From an uncultured Lamprocystis sp. (GTDB lineage: Bacteria > Pseudomonadota > Gammaproteobacteria > Chromatiales > Chromatiaceae), in assembly GCF_903933125.1 (NCBI RefSeq), contig NZ_CAIZIZ010000477.1, positions 1 to 64,000 of the forward strand: a DNA stretch of 64,000 bases. Direction: 5' to 3'. The notes beneath the pieces were generated by a model that saw only the letters and a list, made by a program, of their open reading frames with translations, did no database searches and had not been told where the DNA came from. This document shows positions 27,561 through 38,312 of this stretch, piece by piece. Both the position numbers and the translations under genes were made by a program. Position 1 is the first letter of the stretch. Each line of letters opens with the position of its first letter.

Positions 27561-30386
27561 ATGACGCCGGGCGACTGGTACTACAGCCCCGACCACGATG
27601 AGCCCGCCCGGGTCATCGGGGTGGACGTCGTATGGGGGGAAGAGACCGCCCAGGTCTGGCTGGCCCGGCGGGATGCCGTGGTGCGCCTGCATCGAAGTCG
27701 CTTGCAGCCACTCGCCGAGACTGCCGGTCCGTCGCTCGACCAGCTCTGCTACGTCGCCGCCGCGGCCCGCATCCTGGATGCGCTAGAGCGCGATGCCCTG
27801 ATTGCCCCGCTCGAAGGGTCGGTCATCCCGTTGCCGCACCAGCTCTACGCGCTCCAGCGGGCGATGGCGGGGGACCGGGTCCGGTACCTGCTCGCCGACG
27901 AGGTGGGCCTGGGAAAAACCATCGAGGCGGGCCTCATTCTGCGCGAGCTGAAAGTCCGCGGCCTTGCCAGGCGCATCCTGGTGGTCGCACCGGCGGGGCT
28001 CACGAGCCAGTGGGTCAGCGAGATGAAGACCCACTTCAGCGAAAACTTCCGGCTGGTTCAGCCCGGCAATTTTCAGGCGTGGCGCCAGGTGGCAGGGGTC
28101 GACGAGACCGAGAACCTCTGGCGCCTGTACGACCAGGTGGTCTGCCCGCTGGACTCCATCAAGCCCATGGACGCCCGCCGCGGCTGGTCGCGGGAGCAGG
28201 TGGCCCGCTACAACCGCGAACGCTTCGAGGATCTGGTCTCCGCCGGCTGGGACCTGATCATCGTCGACGAGGCGCATCGGCTCGGGGGCAGCTCGGAGCA
28301 GGTGGCGCGTTATCGGCTCGGCGAAGCCCTGGCCCAGGCGTCACCCTACCTGCTGCTGCTCTCGGCGACTCCGCACCAGGGCAAGACCGACGCCTTCCGC
28401 CGCCTGGTGGGCTTCCTCGACGCCGACGCCCTGCCCGACGACGAGTCGGTCACGCGGGACAACGTGGCGCCCTATGTCATCCGGACCGAGAAGCGATGTG
28501 CCATTGATGCCGAGGGGAAACCGTTGTTCCGCCCGCGTTATACCCAGATCGTCTCGGTGGCCTGGGAGGCCGCGCGCCAGGAGCAGCGCGCACTCTACGA
28601 GGCAGTGACCGAATACGTCCGCGAAGGCTACAACCAGGCGGTGCGCGATAAGCGGACGGCCATCGGGTTCCTGATGATCCTGATGCAGCGCCTGGTGACA
28701 TCCAGCACCACGGCAATCCGCACGGCCCTTGAGCGCCGCCTTAAGGTGCTGGAGCTGCCTTCCGGACAGCTTTCTTTGTTCGGGGAGGATGTGGACGATG
28801 AATGGGTCGAGCTCGACGGCCAGGGCCTGATGGAGTCGCTGCTTCAGAGTAGGCTCGCGGGCCTGAAGAACGAGCGGGCCGAGGTCGAGCTGCTGCTGTC
28901 CGCCGCCCGCCGCTGCGAGGCCCGGGCGCCGGATGGGAAGTCGGAGGCGCTTCTGGCCTGGATTCAGAGGCTGCAACGCGAGGAAAACGACCCGGCACTC
29001 AAGGTGCTCGTCTTCACCGAGTTCATCCCCACCCAGACGATGCTCGCCGACTTTCTGGGGCAGCGCGGGTACACGGTTGCGTGCCTGAACGGATCGATGG
29101 ATCTTGATGCGCGCAAGTCCGTGCAGCGAGCCTTCGCGGGGGAAGCCCAGGTGCTGATCTCCACCGATGCCGGCGGCGAGGGGCTCAACCTCCAGTTCTG
29201 CCACGTCATCGTGAACTACGACCTGCCGTGGAACCCGATGAAGATCGAGCAGCGGATCGGCCGCGTCGACCGCATCGGGCAGAAGCACATCGTTCGGGCG
29301 CTCAACTTCGCCCTTGAAGACACCGTCGAGCTTCGCGTAAGGGAGGTGCTGGAGGAGAAGCTGCAACGCATCCTCGAAGAGTTCGGCGTGGACAAACTCT
29401 CTGATGTACTCGACTCCGAGGAGGGCGGACTGGACTTCGAGAGGCTCTATGTCGAGGCGGTGCTCTCGCCCGAGGAGGCGGAGGCTCGGGCCGAGGCGCT
29501 GGCGGACTCCATCCGGGCTCGGGCGCGTTCGGCTCGCGAAGGTGCTTCCGTACTGAGCGCAACGGAAGCGCTCGATCCCTCGGCCGCTCAGAAAGTGGCG
29601 GGCCACCAGATGCCGTATTGGACGGAGCGCATGACGGTGTCGTGGCTGCAAAACCAGGCGACCCGGGGCGCCCGGGTCCGGTTGCGCTCCCCGGGCGTCT
29701 ACGATCTCACCTGGCCCGACGGGCGGGAGATCGCTTCCGCATCGTTCGCCCGCTCGGCGGCGGACGATCCCGGCAAGACCCTGCTCACCATCGAGGATCC
29801 CAATGTCCGGGGACTGACCATGCGGATACCGCCCTACGCCCCGGGTCTGCCCGTGGCGCGGATCGTCGTCCCCGGCGTATCGGACAAGGTCAGCGGCTTC
29901 TGGTCATTGTGGCGCATCGGGCTGTCGACGTTCGACGGCCGCGAGCAACGCGCGATGCCGATCTTCGTGACCGGGGAGGGGCAGGCCCTTGGTCCAACGG
30001 CGCGGGCTGTCTGGGACCGGATCGTCGAGCTGGGCGACGGTCTTGAGCTGCTGGCAGCTCCGGCATCGACCGGTGAACGCATCGATTGCGCCTTCGAGCA
30101 GGCGCGTGCGGCGGCCGAACAGCAGGGTAAGACGGTTTTCAACGAACTGATCCAGCGGCACCGAGAACGCATCGGGCAGGAGACCAGGAAGATGACCAAC
30201 GCATTTGCAGCGCGCCGCCGGGCAATCGAGCGGCTCGGCTTGCCGGAGGTACGAGGCTTCCGCCTGGCCCAGCTCGCCCAGGAGGAGGCGGGCTGGCGAC
30301 GGGATCTTGCGCAGCGGGAGCATGGCCTGCCGGACCTGACCCCCCTCCTGTTGGTCGCGGTCGCGCGGACCGGAGATGCGCCATGA
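27561..30386 (+). CDS. brxHII: BREX-3 SNF2/HepA-type helicase BrxHII
   Basis: LADEVGLGKTIEAGLIL, IIVDEAHRL, STDAGGEGLNLQFCHVIVNYDLPWNPMKIEQRIGRVDRIGQ. Confidence 0.85.
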   Translation: MTPGDWYYSPDHDEPARVIGVDVVWGEETAQVWLARRDAVVRLHRSRLQPLAETAGPSLDQLCYVAAAARILDALERDALIAPLEGSVIPLPHQLYALQRAMAGDRVRYLLADEVGLGKTIEAGLILRELKVRGLARRILVVAPAGLTSQWVSEMKTHFSENFRLVQPGNFQAWRQVAGVDETENLWRLYDQVVCPLDSIKPMDARRGWSREQVARYNRERFEDLVSAGWDLIIVDEAHRLGGSSEQVARYRLGEALAQASPYLLLLSATPHQGKTDAFRRLVGFLDADALPDDESVTRDNVAPYVIRTEKRCAIDAEGKPLFRPRYTQIVSVAWEAARQEQRALYEAVTEYVREGYNQAVRDKRTAIGFLMILMQRLVTSSTTAIRTALERRLKVLELPSGQLSLFGEDVDDEWVELDGQGLMESLLQSRLAGLKNERAEVELLLSAARRCEARAPDGKSEALLAWIQRLQREENDPALKVLVFTEFIPTQTMLADFLGQRGYTVACLNGSMDLDARKSVQRAFAGEAQVLISTDAGGEGLNLQFCHVIVNYDLPWNPMKIEQRIGRVDRIGQKHIVRALNFALEDTVELRVREVLEEKLQRILEEFGVDKLSDVLDSEEGGLDFERLYVEAVLSPEEAEARAEALADSIRARARSAREGASVLSATEALDPSAAQKVAGHQMPYWTERMTVSWLQNQATRGARVRLRSPGVYDLTWPDGREIASASFARSAADDPGKTLLTIEDPNVRGLTMRIPPYAPGLPVARIVVPGVSDKVSGFWSLWRIGLSTFDGREQRAMPIFVTGEGQALGPTARAVWDRIVELGDGLELLAAPASTGERIDCAFEQARAAAEQQGKTVFNELIQRHRERIGQETRKMTNAFAARRRAIERLGLPEVRGFRLAQLAQEEAGWRRDLAQREHGLPDLTPLLLVAVARTGDAP

Positions 30387-32413
30387 CAGAGCGAACCGGA
30401 GGATGGCGGGCCCCGATCCTTCAGCACTTCAGTGCAGCGAGCGCGGCGGCAGGGCGGCTCACGATCGTAAGCGACCCGGACGCGCTGCTCACCGAGCCCG
30501 GGGTAGTCGAGCGCCTCGGAGAGAGCGGCTTCGAACTGATCGGGTTCGGCGATCCGGTCGCTTTCCGGTACGCCTACGAGACCCGGTTTCGCCAGCACTG
30601 GGACCGAGGCGAAGCCACACATCTGGTGGTGGTCATCCGAACCAGCCACAGCGACTTGAGGCAGGTCCCCCACGACTTGCTTCAAGATGCCCGTGAGAAC
30701 GGACGGGTGTTGTCATTCAGCCTCGTTCACCTCTTCCCGATGCTGGCGCCGAACATCGTCGCCGAGTTGGACCCGCAGCACTTCGACGCCCTTGCCAAGG
30801 CGCTCGCGAAGGTCGCCCCGGGCAGCCTCGGAACGAACGCCACCCGCGACTTCATCCTGCGGCACGTCTTCGAGATCGCCCCAGAGCTGATCAAGCAACC
30901 TGCCGATCTGCTGCGTGTTCTACTGCGCCGGCATTACCGCTCGCGGATCATTCCTCCAAGCCTCGACGAGCGTTTCGTCGAACTACTGAGGCAGGATCCG
31001 GTTTGGCAAAGCTGGCCTCTCGACCGGATCGTGCCGGATCGGGATGCCTTCCTGGCCTTCCTCTCGGAGCGCTGGCCGCACTTCCTCATCGCAAAGGGGC
31101 TCGATGTCGTCCCCGGTCGCGAGCCGGCCGCGCCGAGCATACTCGGGCCGGGGGTCCTGCCGTTCGACCATGACGATGTCCGCGTCTACATGGACAACCT
31201 GTTCGCGGACGGTATCCTTGAGCCGACCCCAGCGGTGCGGCCCATTGCAGACGATCGGTGGTTCGGGGTCGGTATCGCGGATTCGCCGGCATCGAGCCTC
31301 GAAAGCCGATTTCGCCATCTTCTGGAAGAGCTTGGCACGACGATTCCCAAGGCTGACGAGGCCACCCACGAACAGTGGCAGGAATTCAGCCTGCGCTGGG
31401 GAACCTGGGTACGTCTGCGCTGGCAGACTGAGCCGAACCGTGACGCCACGAGCGAAGCGGAGGCCGAGGCGCTTGCGCTTGCTGTGCAGGCCGCGTTCTC
31501 GACCTGGCTGTTGCGGCGATTCGCTCCGATGTCGTCGCTCCCCTACTTGCCGCGGCCGGTGCTGGGACATCACGTTCCCCATTACCTTGCGCACCACCTC
31601 GGGCAGCCCGGCACCGAACGCATCGCGCTGCTTGTGATCGATGGAATGGCCATTGACCAGTGGCACATCCTTCGCGATTCGCTGGACGGACTGCGTGTTG
31701 AGGAGCACGCAATCTTCAGCTGGATCCCGACGCTCACGCAGATCGGACGCCAGGCCATCTTCTCCGGCCGAATCCCGCTCGAATTCGCGGCCAGCATTGA
31801 CGGCACACACCGTGAGCAAAAGCACTGGTCGAGCTTCTGGCAGGACCGCGGACTCGGCGAGCGCGTGGTGCGCTACCTGAAGCCGCAGGGTCATAAGGAG
31901 TCTTTCCAGTCGCTGGCGGACGGCATCCTTGGTGCGGCGGATGACAACATGGTGCGCGTCATCGGGGCCGTGATCGGCATGATCGACCAGAGCATGCACC
32001 AGGTCGGCCTGGGCACCCCGGGCCTGCACGGGCTGGTCGAGGTGTGGTCCCGCACCAAGCAGCTCGCGGGTTTGGTCGACGCCTTGCTGCAGCGAGGATT
32101 CGCGGTATTCGTCACGGCGGACCACGGCAACGTGTTCGGGCGCGGATTCGGAAAGCCGGATGTCGGGCTCACCGCCGAGCAGCGGGGCGAACGGGCCCAT
32201 ATCTTCCGAAACCAAGACTTTAGGAGCAACACGATGCCGCACTTCCCTTCCGCCATTGCGTGGCCGCAGATTGGGCTGCCGCAAGACTATTTCCCCCTAA
32301 TCGCACCTTATGGCGCGTGCTTCATGCCCGTCGGAACGGAGTCCGTGAGCCATGGGGGAATCGCACTCGAAGAGGTGATGGTTCCCTTCGTTCGCGTTGC
32401 GGAGAAGCGATGA
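30383..32413 (+). CDS. pglZ: BREX-3 phosphatase PglZ
   Basis: ALLVIDGMAIDQWHIL...WIPTLTQIGRQAIFSG...VTADHGNV alkaline-phosphatase-superfamily motifs; ATGA overlap with brxHII. Confidence 0.85.
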   Translation: MTERTGGWRAPILQHFSAASAAAGRLTIVSDPDALLTEPGVVERLGESGFELIGFGDPVAFRYAYETRFRQHWDRGEATHLVVVIRTSHSDLRQVPHDLLQDARENGRVLSFSLVHLFPMLAPNIVAELDPQHFDALAKALAKVAPGSLGTNATRDFILRHVFEIAPELIKQPADLLRVLLRRHYRSRIIPPSLDERFVELLRQDPVWQSWPLDRIVPDRDAFLAFLSERWPHFLIAKGLDVVPGREPAAPSILGPGVLPFDHDDVRVYMDNLFADGILEPTPAVRPIADDRWFGVGIADSPASSLESRFRHLLEELGTTIPKADEATHEQWQEFSLRWGTWVRLRWQTEPNRDATSEAEAEALALAVQAAFSTWLLRRFAPMSSLPYLPRPVLGHHVPHYLAHHLGQPGTERIALLVIDGMAIDQWHILRDSLDGLRVEEHAIFSWIPTLTQIGRQAIFSGRIPLEFAASIDGTHREQKHWSSFWQDRGLGERVVRYLKPQGHKESFQSLADGILGAADDNMVRVIGAVIGMIDQSMHQVGLGTPGLHGLVEVWSRTKQLAGLVDALLQRGFAVFVTADHGNVFGRGFGKPDVGLTAEQRGERAHIFRNQDFRSNTMPHFPSAIAWPQIGLPQDYFPLIAPYGACFMPVGTESVSHGGIALEEVMVPFVRVAEKR

Positions 32414-33138
32414 CACGGCGGGCGAGCATCGGTTTCGACCGGCGCATCGATTTGGACTGGCTCGACGCCGCCGCGGCTCAGGCGGCCGCCGGGGCACCAC
32501 CAGAGGCGATGCGAACACATCTGTCGAACCTGCTCAATGACGTGCTTAAAGGAGACACCGCCCGCGGCAAGACCGTTACGGTCTTGAGCCACATATGGGG
32601 AGCGGTTCCGGAAGACGCGGCGGCCCTGCACGGCCGGGCCAGCGCGGAGCTTTGCCGCTGCACGCCCGAGGAGCGGCTCGCCCTGCATTGGGCGATGATG
32701 CTGGGCACCTATCCGATCTTCTCGGACGTCACAGCGGCAGCTGGTCGCCTGCTCATGCTCCAGGGCCAGTTCACGCTCGCGCACCTGACCCGAAGGCTCG
32801 TGGATGCCTGGGGAGAGCGCTCGACGCTGGAGCGCGCAGTGCAACGCATCGTGCGCTCGATGATCCAATGGGAGGCGTTGCGGGACACCGCGACACGGGG
32901 GATGTACGAAAAGGCAACGGTCCACCGAAAGGTAGGCCCTGCAGTGAGCAAGGTGCTCATCGAGGCACTGCTGTTGGACGCCGAGGAGACATCCATTCCG
33001 TTTGCCCAGCTCGTCGGGCACCCTGCGCTTTTCCCCTTCGATCTCGACCTGAGCGCAGGACAAATCCGTGACGCACCTCATTTCAGGGTGCATCGGCAGG
33101 GGCTCGACAGCGATGTCGTCGAAGTTGGCCCAAAGTAA
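32410..33138 (+). CDS. brxA: BREX protein BrxA (DUF1819-like)
   Basis: ATG at 32410 overlaps the pglZ stop; position and content as expected for the terminal BREX-3 gene. Confidence 0.75.
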   Translation: MTRRASIGFDRRIDLDWLDAAAAQAAAGAPPEAMRTHLSNLLNDVLKGDTARGKTVTVLSHIWGAVPEDAAALHGRASAELCRCTPEERLALHWAMMLGTYPIFSDVTAAAGRLLMLQGQFTLAHLTRRLVDAWGERSTLERAVQRIVRSMIQWEALRDTATRGMYEKATVHRKVGPAVSKVLIEALLLDAEETSIPFAQLVGHPALFPFDLDLSAGQIRDAPHFRVHRQGLDSDVVEVGPK

Positions 33139-33162
33139 GCGAAGCTGCTACGAGGTGCAGGA

Positions 33163-35391
33163 TCAGGTTTCGCGATCCGCCCGATGATCGAGCATCCGCC
33201 CCACGACGCCGCGCAGGCGTTCGATCAATGCCGCCCGGCCACTGGCCTGGAAAAGTTCCACCAACTCGCCCACCGGCCGCAGTTGGGCGGTGGCGGCGGC
33301 CAGCAAGGCGGCCTCGTCCGCGGTCACGTGACCGCAGCGCAGGGCAGACCCCAGCCATTGACCGGTGGCCGCGGCAAGCGCGGGCAGTGCGGCCTCCAGG
33401 GTTCGATGCCCGGCGGTGAACGACTGTAACTCCGATTGCTGCTCCGATTGCTGGTTAGGGTCCGCGCTCCGCGGCGGCCTGTCGGAGCTCGGCGTTGCGG
33501 CGATCACGGCCGCGGCAACCGCGGGGTCGAGGCGGCGCAATGGACCCGGCAGCAAGACCGGGAGCCGCGCCTCCAACCGCCGACCGGCCGCGCCGAGGAA
33601 GGCCGCGCCCGACCGGCTGACGCGGCGCAGCATCACCAGCGCGTGCTCTGCGCTCGCGGCATTGCGGCTCAGACCGATCTGCACCGGACGGTAGCCGCCA
33701 GCGGACCAGAAGCCGATCAGGCCCGGGGTGGCCCCGAAACTGGTGCCCACAAGATCGATCCCCTCCCCTCGCGCGGCGCGATAGAGCCCGCGCAGCAGTC
33801 GGCGGCCCAGACCCCGACGCGCCAGCGCCGGGTGTACGGCGATGCGCACCACCCGCAGGTAACGCAGCCGCGGGGCCTCCAAGAGGCCACCATGTGCGGA
33901 AAGTGTCTGCGGCAGCAGGTGACCCCGCGGTCGGCGGCGGCCGTCATAAACCGCCTGGAGCAAGTCCGGATCGGTCATGCCCCCCTCGGCCACGGCGATC
34001 AGAGTCCCCGCGACCAACCCCTGATGGCGCAGCACCAGGACGCGCACGCCGGGTCCGTCGAGCAACAGCCGCAGATCGAGCGGCCGGGTCTGGTAATGCG
34101 CGAGGACCAGCAGCCCGAAGACCTGCCCGAGCAGGGCGTCATCCACCGCCAAGGCGTCGCGATTCAGCCGCTCGGGCTGCCAGACGGCGGGATCGATCGA
34201 TTCCAGGTCAGCGGTGCCGGCAGTGGCGGCATCCAGCAACAGGGCGCGAAACACCAGTGACTCCAAGGGGTCGTCGGCAGCCCAGCGAATCGGTGACTCC
34301 AGGGTCAGGCCCCGCCATTGGGGCGTCAAGCGGTCCAGGGTCTCGCGAAAGCGCAAGTCGAAACCGCGACCGGTCCCCTCATAACCGTGAACCGTGGTCG
34401 CGAAGACCACGCGTGAATACTGTTCCAGCAACGCGGTGAGCAGCGGGGCGGGGATGCCGGCCGCTTCATCCACCAGCAGCAGATCCGCGTCCGGATGCGC
34501 CTCACGGCAGGCATCGGGTGCCATGAAGACGATGGCCCGATCACCCGCGCGCAACCCGCTGCCGTCCGGTCGCGACCCCGACCAGGCCAGGGCCGCGTGG
34601 CGAAACAGGGCGTCGCACGACGCGCGGTTGGGTGCCGTCACCAGAATGCGATAGGGCCGCGCCGCGGCGGCCCCGGTCTCCGGAGCGAGCAATTGGGCGG
34701 CGGCGAGCCCCAGCGCCGCGCTTTTACCGCGCCCGCGGTGCGCGGTGAGCACCAGCGGCCGGCGGGGACGGCCGCGCGCGTGCCGCAGGATCGCCTCAAT
34801 GGCCTGCTGCTGATCAGGGGTCGCCGGGCGAGCGAGGTCTGCCGCCGGCCAGGGGATGTTAATCGCCGTATCGTTGACGCATGGAAACGGCGAGTCCGTG
34901 ACCGAACCGGCAGCACCGTCCCGTTGCGTGCGGATCACCACACCTGACTGGCGACTCAATACCCGGACCAGACGCGCGATGAAGCGACAGCCCGCGGCAT
35001 CGGCACCCAGCGGCCATGGTGCGATGCGCCCCGCCTGGGGATCCGGCAAACTGGGCCAGCCGTCAAACGGCGGGGTGAGGAGCACCAGGAGACGGCCCCC
35101 GCGCAGGGTCCCGGTGACTGCGCCAAAGCCGTCCGGATCAAATCCGGACCAGGCGTCATAGATGAGCAGACCACACTCACCGCCAAGCAGACGCGTCGCC
35201 GCTGCCAGAGGACGAACCCCTGGGTCGAGCGGACGATCGGAAATCCAGAACACCGGGCTCTCGCGTCCAACCGCCGCGACCACGGCGCGCGCCGCGGCAG
35301 CCGTCCAGTCCGGATCGCCACTGAGCACCAGGGTGAGTCGATGCCGCGGCGCCCGGGCTTCGACCAGCGATCGGGACGCCGGGATAGCCAC
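33163..35391 (-). CDS. tmcA: tRNA(Met) cytidine acetyltransferase TmcA (GTG start proposed)
   Basis: Walker A LTAHRGRGKSAALGLA, LLVDEAAGIP, C-terminal GNAT acetyltransferase; listed ORF runs into ccoS, GTG at 35391 is more plausible. Confidence 0.88.
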   Translation of the reverse strand: MAIPASRSLVEARAPRHRLTLVLSGDPDWTAAAARAVVAAVGRESPVFWISDRPLDPGVRPLAAATRLLGGECGLLIYDAWSGFDPDGFGAVTGTLRGGRLLVLLTPPFDGWPSLPDPQAGRIAPWPLGADAAGCRFIARLVRVLSRQSGVVIRTQRDGAAGSVTDSPFPCVNDTAINIPWPAADLARPATPDQQQAIEAILRHARGRPRRPLVLTAHRGRGKSAALGLAAAQLLAPETGAAAARPYRILVTAPNRASCDALFRHAALAWSGSRPDGSGLRAGDRAIVFMAPDACREAHPDADLLLVDEAAGIPAPLLTALLEQYSRVVFATTVHGYEGTGRGFDLRFRETLDRLTPQWRGLTLESPIRWAADDPLESLVFRALLLDAATAGTADLESIDPAVWQPERLNRDALAVDDALLGQVFGLLVLAHYQTRPLDLRLLLDGPGVRVLVLRHQGLVAGTLIAVAEGGMTDPDLLQAVYDGRRRPRGHLLPQTLSAHGGLLEAPRLRYLRVVRIAVHPALARRGLGRRLLRGLYRAARGEGIDLVGTSFGATPGLIGFWSAGGYRPVQIGLSRNAASAEHALVMLRRVSRSGAAFLGAAGRRLEARLPVLLPGPLRRLDPAVAAAVIAATPSSDRPPRSADPNQQSEQQSELQSFTAGHRTLEAALPALAAATGQWLGSALRCGHVTADEAALLAAATAQLRPVGELVELFQASGRAALIERLRGVVGRMLDHRADRET

Positions 35392-35398
35392 GACGATG

Positions 35399-35638
35399 TT
35401 ATGACCGCGCCTTTGGTTCCTGTTCTCCGCGGATGTCGGGCGTCGGCGTGGGCGGCGGCGGTTCCGGATCGGCGTCCGGGAAGCGGCGCGGATCCACCTC
35501 GTCCTCATCCATGAGAATGCGCCGACCGTCGCCATCCAGGTCATCGAACTGGCCGTTACGAGCCGCCCAAAACAACACGGCGACCGCGACCAACCCGAGC
35601 GCGAGCATTCCGGGAATCAAACCGTAGATGACGTCCAT
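35399..35638 (-). CDS. ccoS: cbb3-type oxidase assembly protein CcoS
   Basis: Single TM, then FWAARNGQFDDLDGDGRRILMDED. Confidence 0.88.
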   Translation of the reverse strand: MDVIYGLIPGMLALGLVAVAVLFWAARNGQFDDLDGDGRRILMDEDEVDPRRFPDADPEPPPPTPTPDIRGEQEPKARS

Positions 35639-35740
35639 TCGCTATCCTATTAATACGTTAAACCGCGCCAGCTCCGGCAATCGTCGCGTCTGCCGAGGCT
35701 GATCGTATCCAGCAACATCGCATACCGCGCCGGGCGCGGT

Positions 35741-38275
35741 TTAGTTGAACATGCCGCGAATCCGCGCCGAGTTGCCGATCACCGCCAGTGAACTGATCGG
35801 CATGGCGATCGCGGCGATCAGGGGCGTGATGACGGCGGCCATCGCCAGCGGCACCATGATCAGGTTATACACGAGCGAGATGGCGATATTCTGCCGGATG
35901 GTCCGCAGCGTCCGCCGGGACAACTCGGCGGCTTCGAGTACCCGCTCCAAGGTGTCGGACATGAGGACGATATCCGCGCTGGCGATCGAGACATCGGTCC
36001 CGCTGCCCATGGCGATGCCGACGTCCGCGCGCACCAGGGCCGGCGCGTCGTTGACCCCGTCACCGACCATGGCAACCCGCTGTCCAGCGGCCTGCAACCG
36101 CGCGATCACCTGGTCCTTGTCCGCCGGCAGAACCTCGGCGATGACCTCGACATCGCCCACTGCGGCAGCGATCCGGCGAGCGACGGCCAGTCGGTCACCG
36201 GTCAGCAGGGTCACCCGGATACCCTGGGCGCGCATCCGCCCGACGACCTCGGCCGCCCCCGGCCGCAGCCGATCCTCGGTGGCCAGGACCAGGGTTCCCA
36301 GACCCGCGACCGCGCAGTGAATCAGACCGGCGTCCGCCAGCCAGTTCAGGTCATTCGTGCCATCGTCGACCGGGCTCGCCCCAAGACCCTGCCGGTCCAG
36401 CCACTCGGCGGTGCCGACCGCCACCAGGACCCCGGCGACGTGACCGCGGATACCCTGACCGGGGACCACCTCGACCGCAGCGCAGTGAATCCCATCGAGC
36501 CCGATTTCGGCACGCGCGCACAGGTCCAGTACGGCCGCCGCCGCCGGATGCTCGGAGAGTCGCTCCAGGGCGCCGACCTGCCGCAACAGCGACCGCTGCG
36601 CGGCGCTGAAATCCAGCCCGTCCGCGTCCAGCCGCCACCACGGACTGGAACCAACCCGCCACCCGGTCACCTCAGGCCGCCCCAACGTCAGGGTACCGGT
36701 CTTGTCGAAAACGAAGTGATCGATGTCCGACAAGCGCTCCAGCACGGCGCCGTTCTTGACCAGGATACCGCGTGCGGCGCCCAGACCGGAGGCCACGGCC
36801 ACCGCCATCGGGGTCGCCATGCCGAAGGCGCAAGGACAGGTGATGATCAACACCGAGGTCCCGGCCATGAGGGCGATCTCGATGCCCACGCCGACCCAGA
36901 GGATGAAAGTCAGAGCGCCGAGCCCCAGGGTGAGCGCGACGAACCAGGGCACGATGCGGTCGGCCAAACGCTGGATGGGCGCACGGCTGGACTGGGCATC
37001 CTCCACCAGACGGATGATGCGCCCCAGGGCAGTGTCGCGGAGCGTCGCCGTGGCGCACACCCGCAAGACCCCGGCGCGATTGATGGTGCCGGCGGACACC
37101 GCGGCACCCGCCGTTTTGGGCACCGGCCGGGACTCCCCGGTCAACATGGACTCATCGACCTCGCTGGTGCCGTCGATGACCTCCCCGTCCACCGGCACCC
37201 GCTCACCGGGCCGGACCAGCACCAGATCCCCCAGCGCGACCGAGCGCAGCGGGACCACGCTCTCGGTCCCGTCGCGCACGACCGTCGCCACCTTGGGCTG
37301 AAGGTCCAGCAGTCGCTGGGTCGAGGCCACCGCCTCGCGCTTGGACAGACCCTCCAGAAAGCGCCCAACCAGGATCACGAACAGGAAGTTGACCACCGTG
37401 TCCCAGTAGACCTCGCCGGTGCGGGTGCCGCTGACTGTCACGTAGCATGAATAGCACCAGGTGATCGTGGCCCCGACGGCGATCGGCAGATCCATGCTGA
37501 GGTGCCCGGAGCGCAGCCCCCGCCAGGCACCCTGGTAGAAAGGATAGCCCGAGTAGAGGAGCGTGGGAGTGGCGAGCAGCAGACCGATCCAGTGAAAGAG
37601 CCCGCGAAACTCGCCCTGATCCGCGCCGCTGTACAGCGCGATGGAGATCCACAGCAGGTTCATCATCGCGAACCCGGCCCAGGCCATGCGATAGAGCAGA
37701 TTCCGGCCCTGACGCCGCAGAGCACCCTCGGCCGACTCCGGATCGAAGGGCACCGCAGCATAGCCGATCGCACCCAGGCGCCCCAGAATGCGCGAGAGTT
37801 GGATGCGCCCGTTGTCCCAGCGCACGCGCAGCCGCCGCCCGGTCAGATTGACCCGCGCCTCTTCCACCCCCGGCAGCGTCTTGAGCCCGTTCTCGATCAG
37901 CCAGACACAGGCGGCGCAGTGGATCCCTTCCACCAGCAGATTGATCTCCCGATCCGCGCGGGCGGTGTCGACAAACTCCTCCTGCACCGCATCCAGATCA
38001 TAGAGCGCCAAATCCCGCGGCAACTCCGGCGGCGGACCCAGCGGCTCACCCGCGGTGGTGCGGCGATAGAAGCCCTCCAGTCCGGCGGCATGGATCGCCT
38101 CGCAGACCGCCTTACAGCCGGTACAGCAAAACGCCTGAGCGTGGCCGCGGATGACGGCGTGCGCATCCGTTGCCGGATTCAGCGGTAAACCGCAGTGAAA
38201 GCACCCGGTCCGAGACGCGTCGTCAGGCGACTGGAGCGCAATCCCGGCTGCCGTAACCGAGACCGGATCGGACAC
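35741..38275 (-). CDS. ccoI: copper-translocating P-type ATPase CcoI/FixI
   Basis: HMA GIHCAACVWLIENGL, CPCAFGMATP, DKTGTLTLG, GDGVNDAPAL. Confidence 0.92.
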   Translation of the reverse strand: MSDPVSVTAAGIALQSPDDASRTGCFHCGLPLNPATDAHAVIRGHAQAFCCTGCKAVCEAIHAAGLEGFYRRTTAGEPLGPPPELPRDLALYDLDAVQEEFVDTARADREINLLVEGIHCAACVWLIENGLKTLPGVEEARVNLTGRRLRVRWDNGRIQLSRILGRLGAIGYAAVPFDPESAEGALRRQGRNLLYRMAWAGFAMMNLLWISIALYSGADQGEFRGLFHWIGLLLATPTLLYSGYPFYQGAWRGLRSGHLSMDLPIAVGATITWCYSCYVTVSGTRTGEVYWDTVVNFLFVILVGRFLEGLSKREAVASTQRLLDLQPKVATVVRDGTESVVPLRSVALGDLVLVRPGERVPVDGEVIDGTSEVDESMLTGESRPVPKTAGAAVSAGTINRAGVLRVCATATLRDTALGRIIRLVEDAQSSRAPIQRLADRIVPWFVALTLGLGALTFILWVGVGIEIALMAGTSVLIITCPCAFGMATPMAVAVASGLGAARGILVKNGAVLERLSDIDHFVFDKTGTLTLGRPEVTGWRVGSSPWWRLDADGLDFSAAQRSLLRQVGALERLSEHPAAAAVLDLCARAEIGLDGIHCAAVEVVPGQGIRGHVAGVLVAVGTAEWLDRQGLGASPVDDGTNDLNWLADAGLIHCAVAGLGTLVLATEDRLRPGAAEVVGRMRAQGIRVTLLTGDRLAVARRIAAAVGDVEVIAEVLPADKDQVIARLQAAGQRVAMVGDGVNDAPALVRADVGIAMGSGTDVSIASADIVLMSDTLERVLEAAELSRRTLRTIRQNIAISLVYNLIMVPLAMAAVITPLIAAIAMPISSLAVIGNSARIRGMFN

Positions 38276-38312
38276 CGCGTTACCCCCAACCGAGCGCCGG
38301 ATCGACGTCGTC

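Larger units (their letters stand above)
14273..33138 (+). other. BREX type 3-like phage defence operon with embedded accessory genes
   Basis: Gene order brxF-brxC-pglXI-brxHII-pglZ-brxA with mostly overlapping start/stop junctions. Confidence 0.88.

Noticed and set aside
27561-30386. Possible DISARM helicase (DrmD-like) rather than BrxHII
   Set aside because: Neighbouring pglZ, brxA, brxC and brxF define BREX; no drmA/drmB/drmC seen
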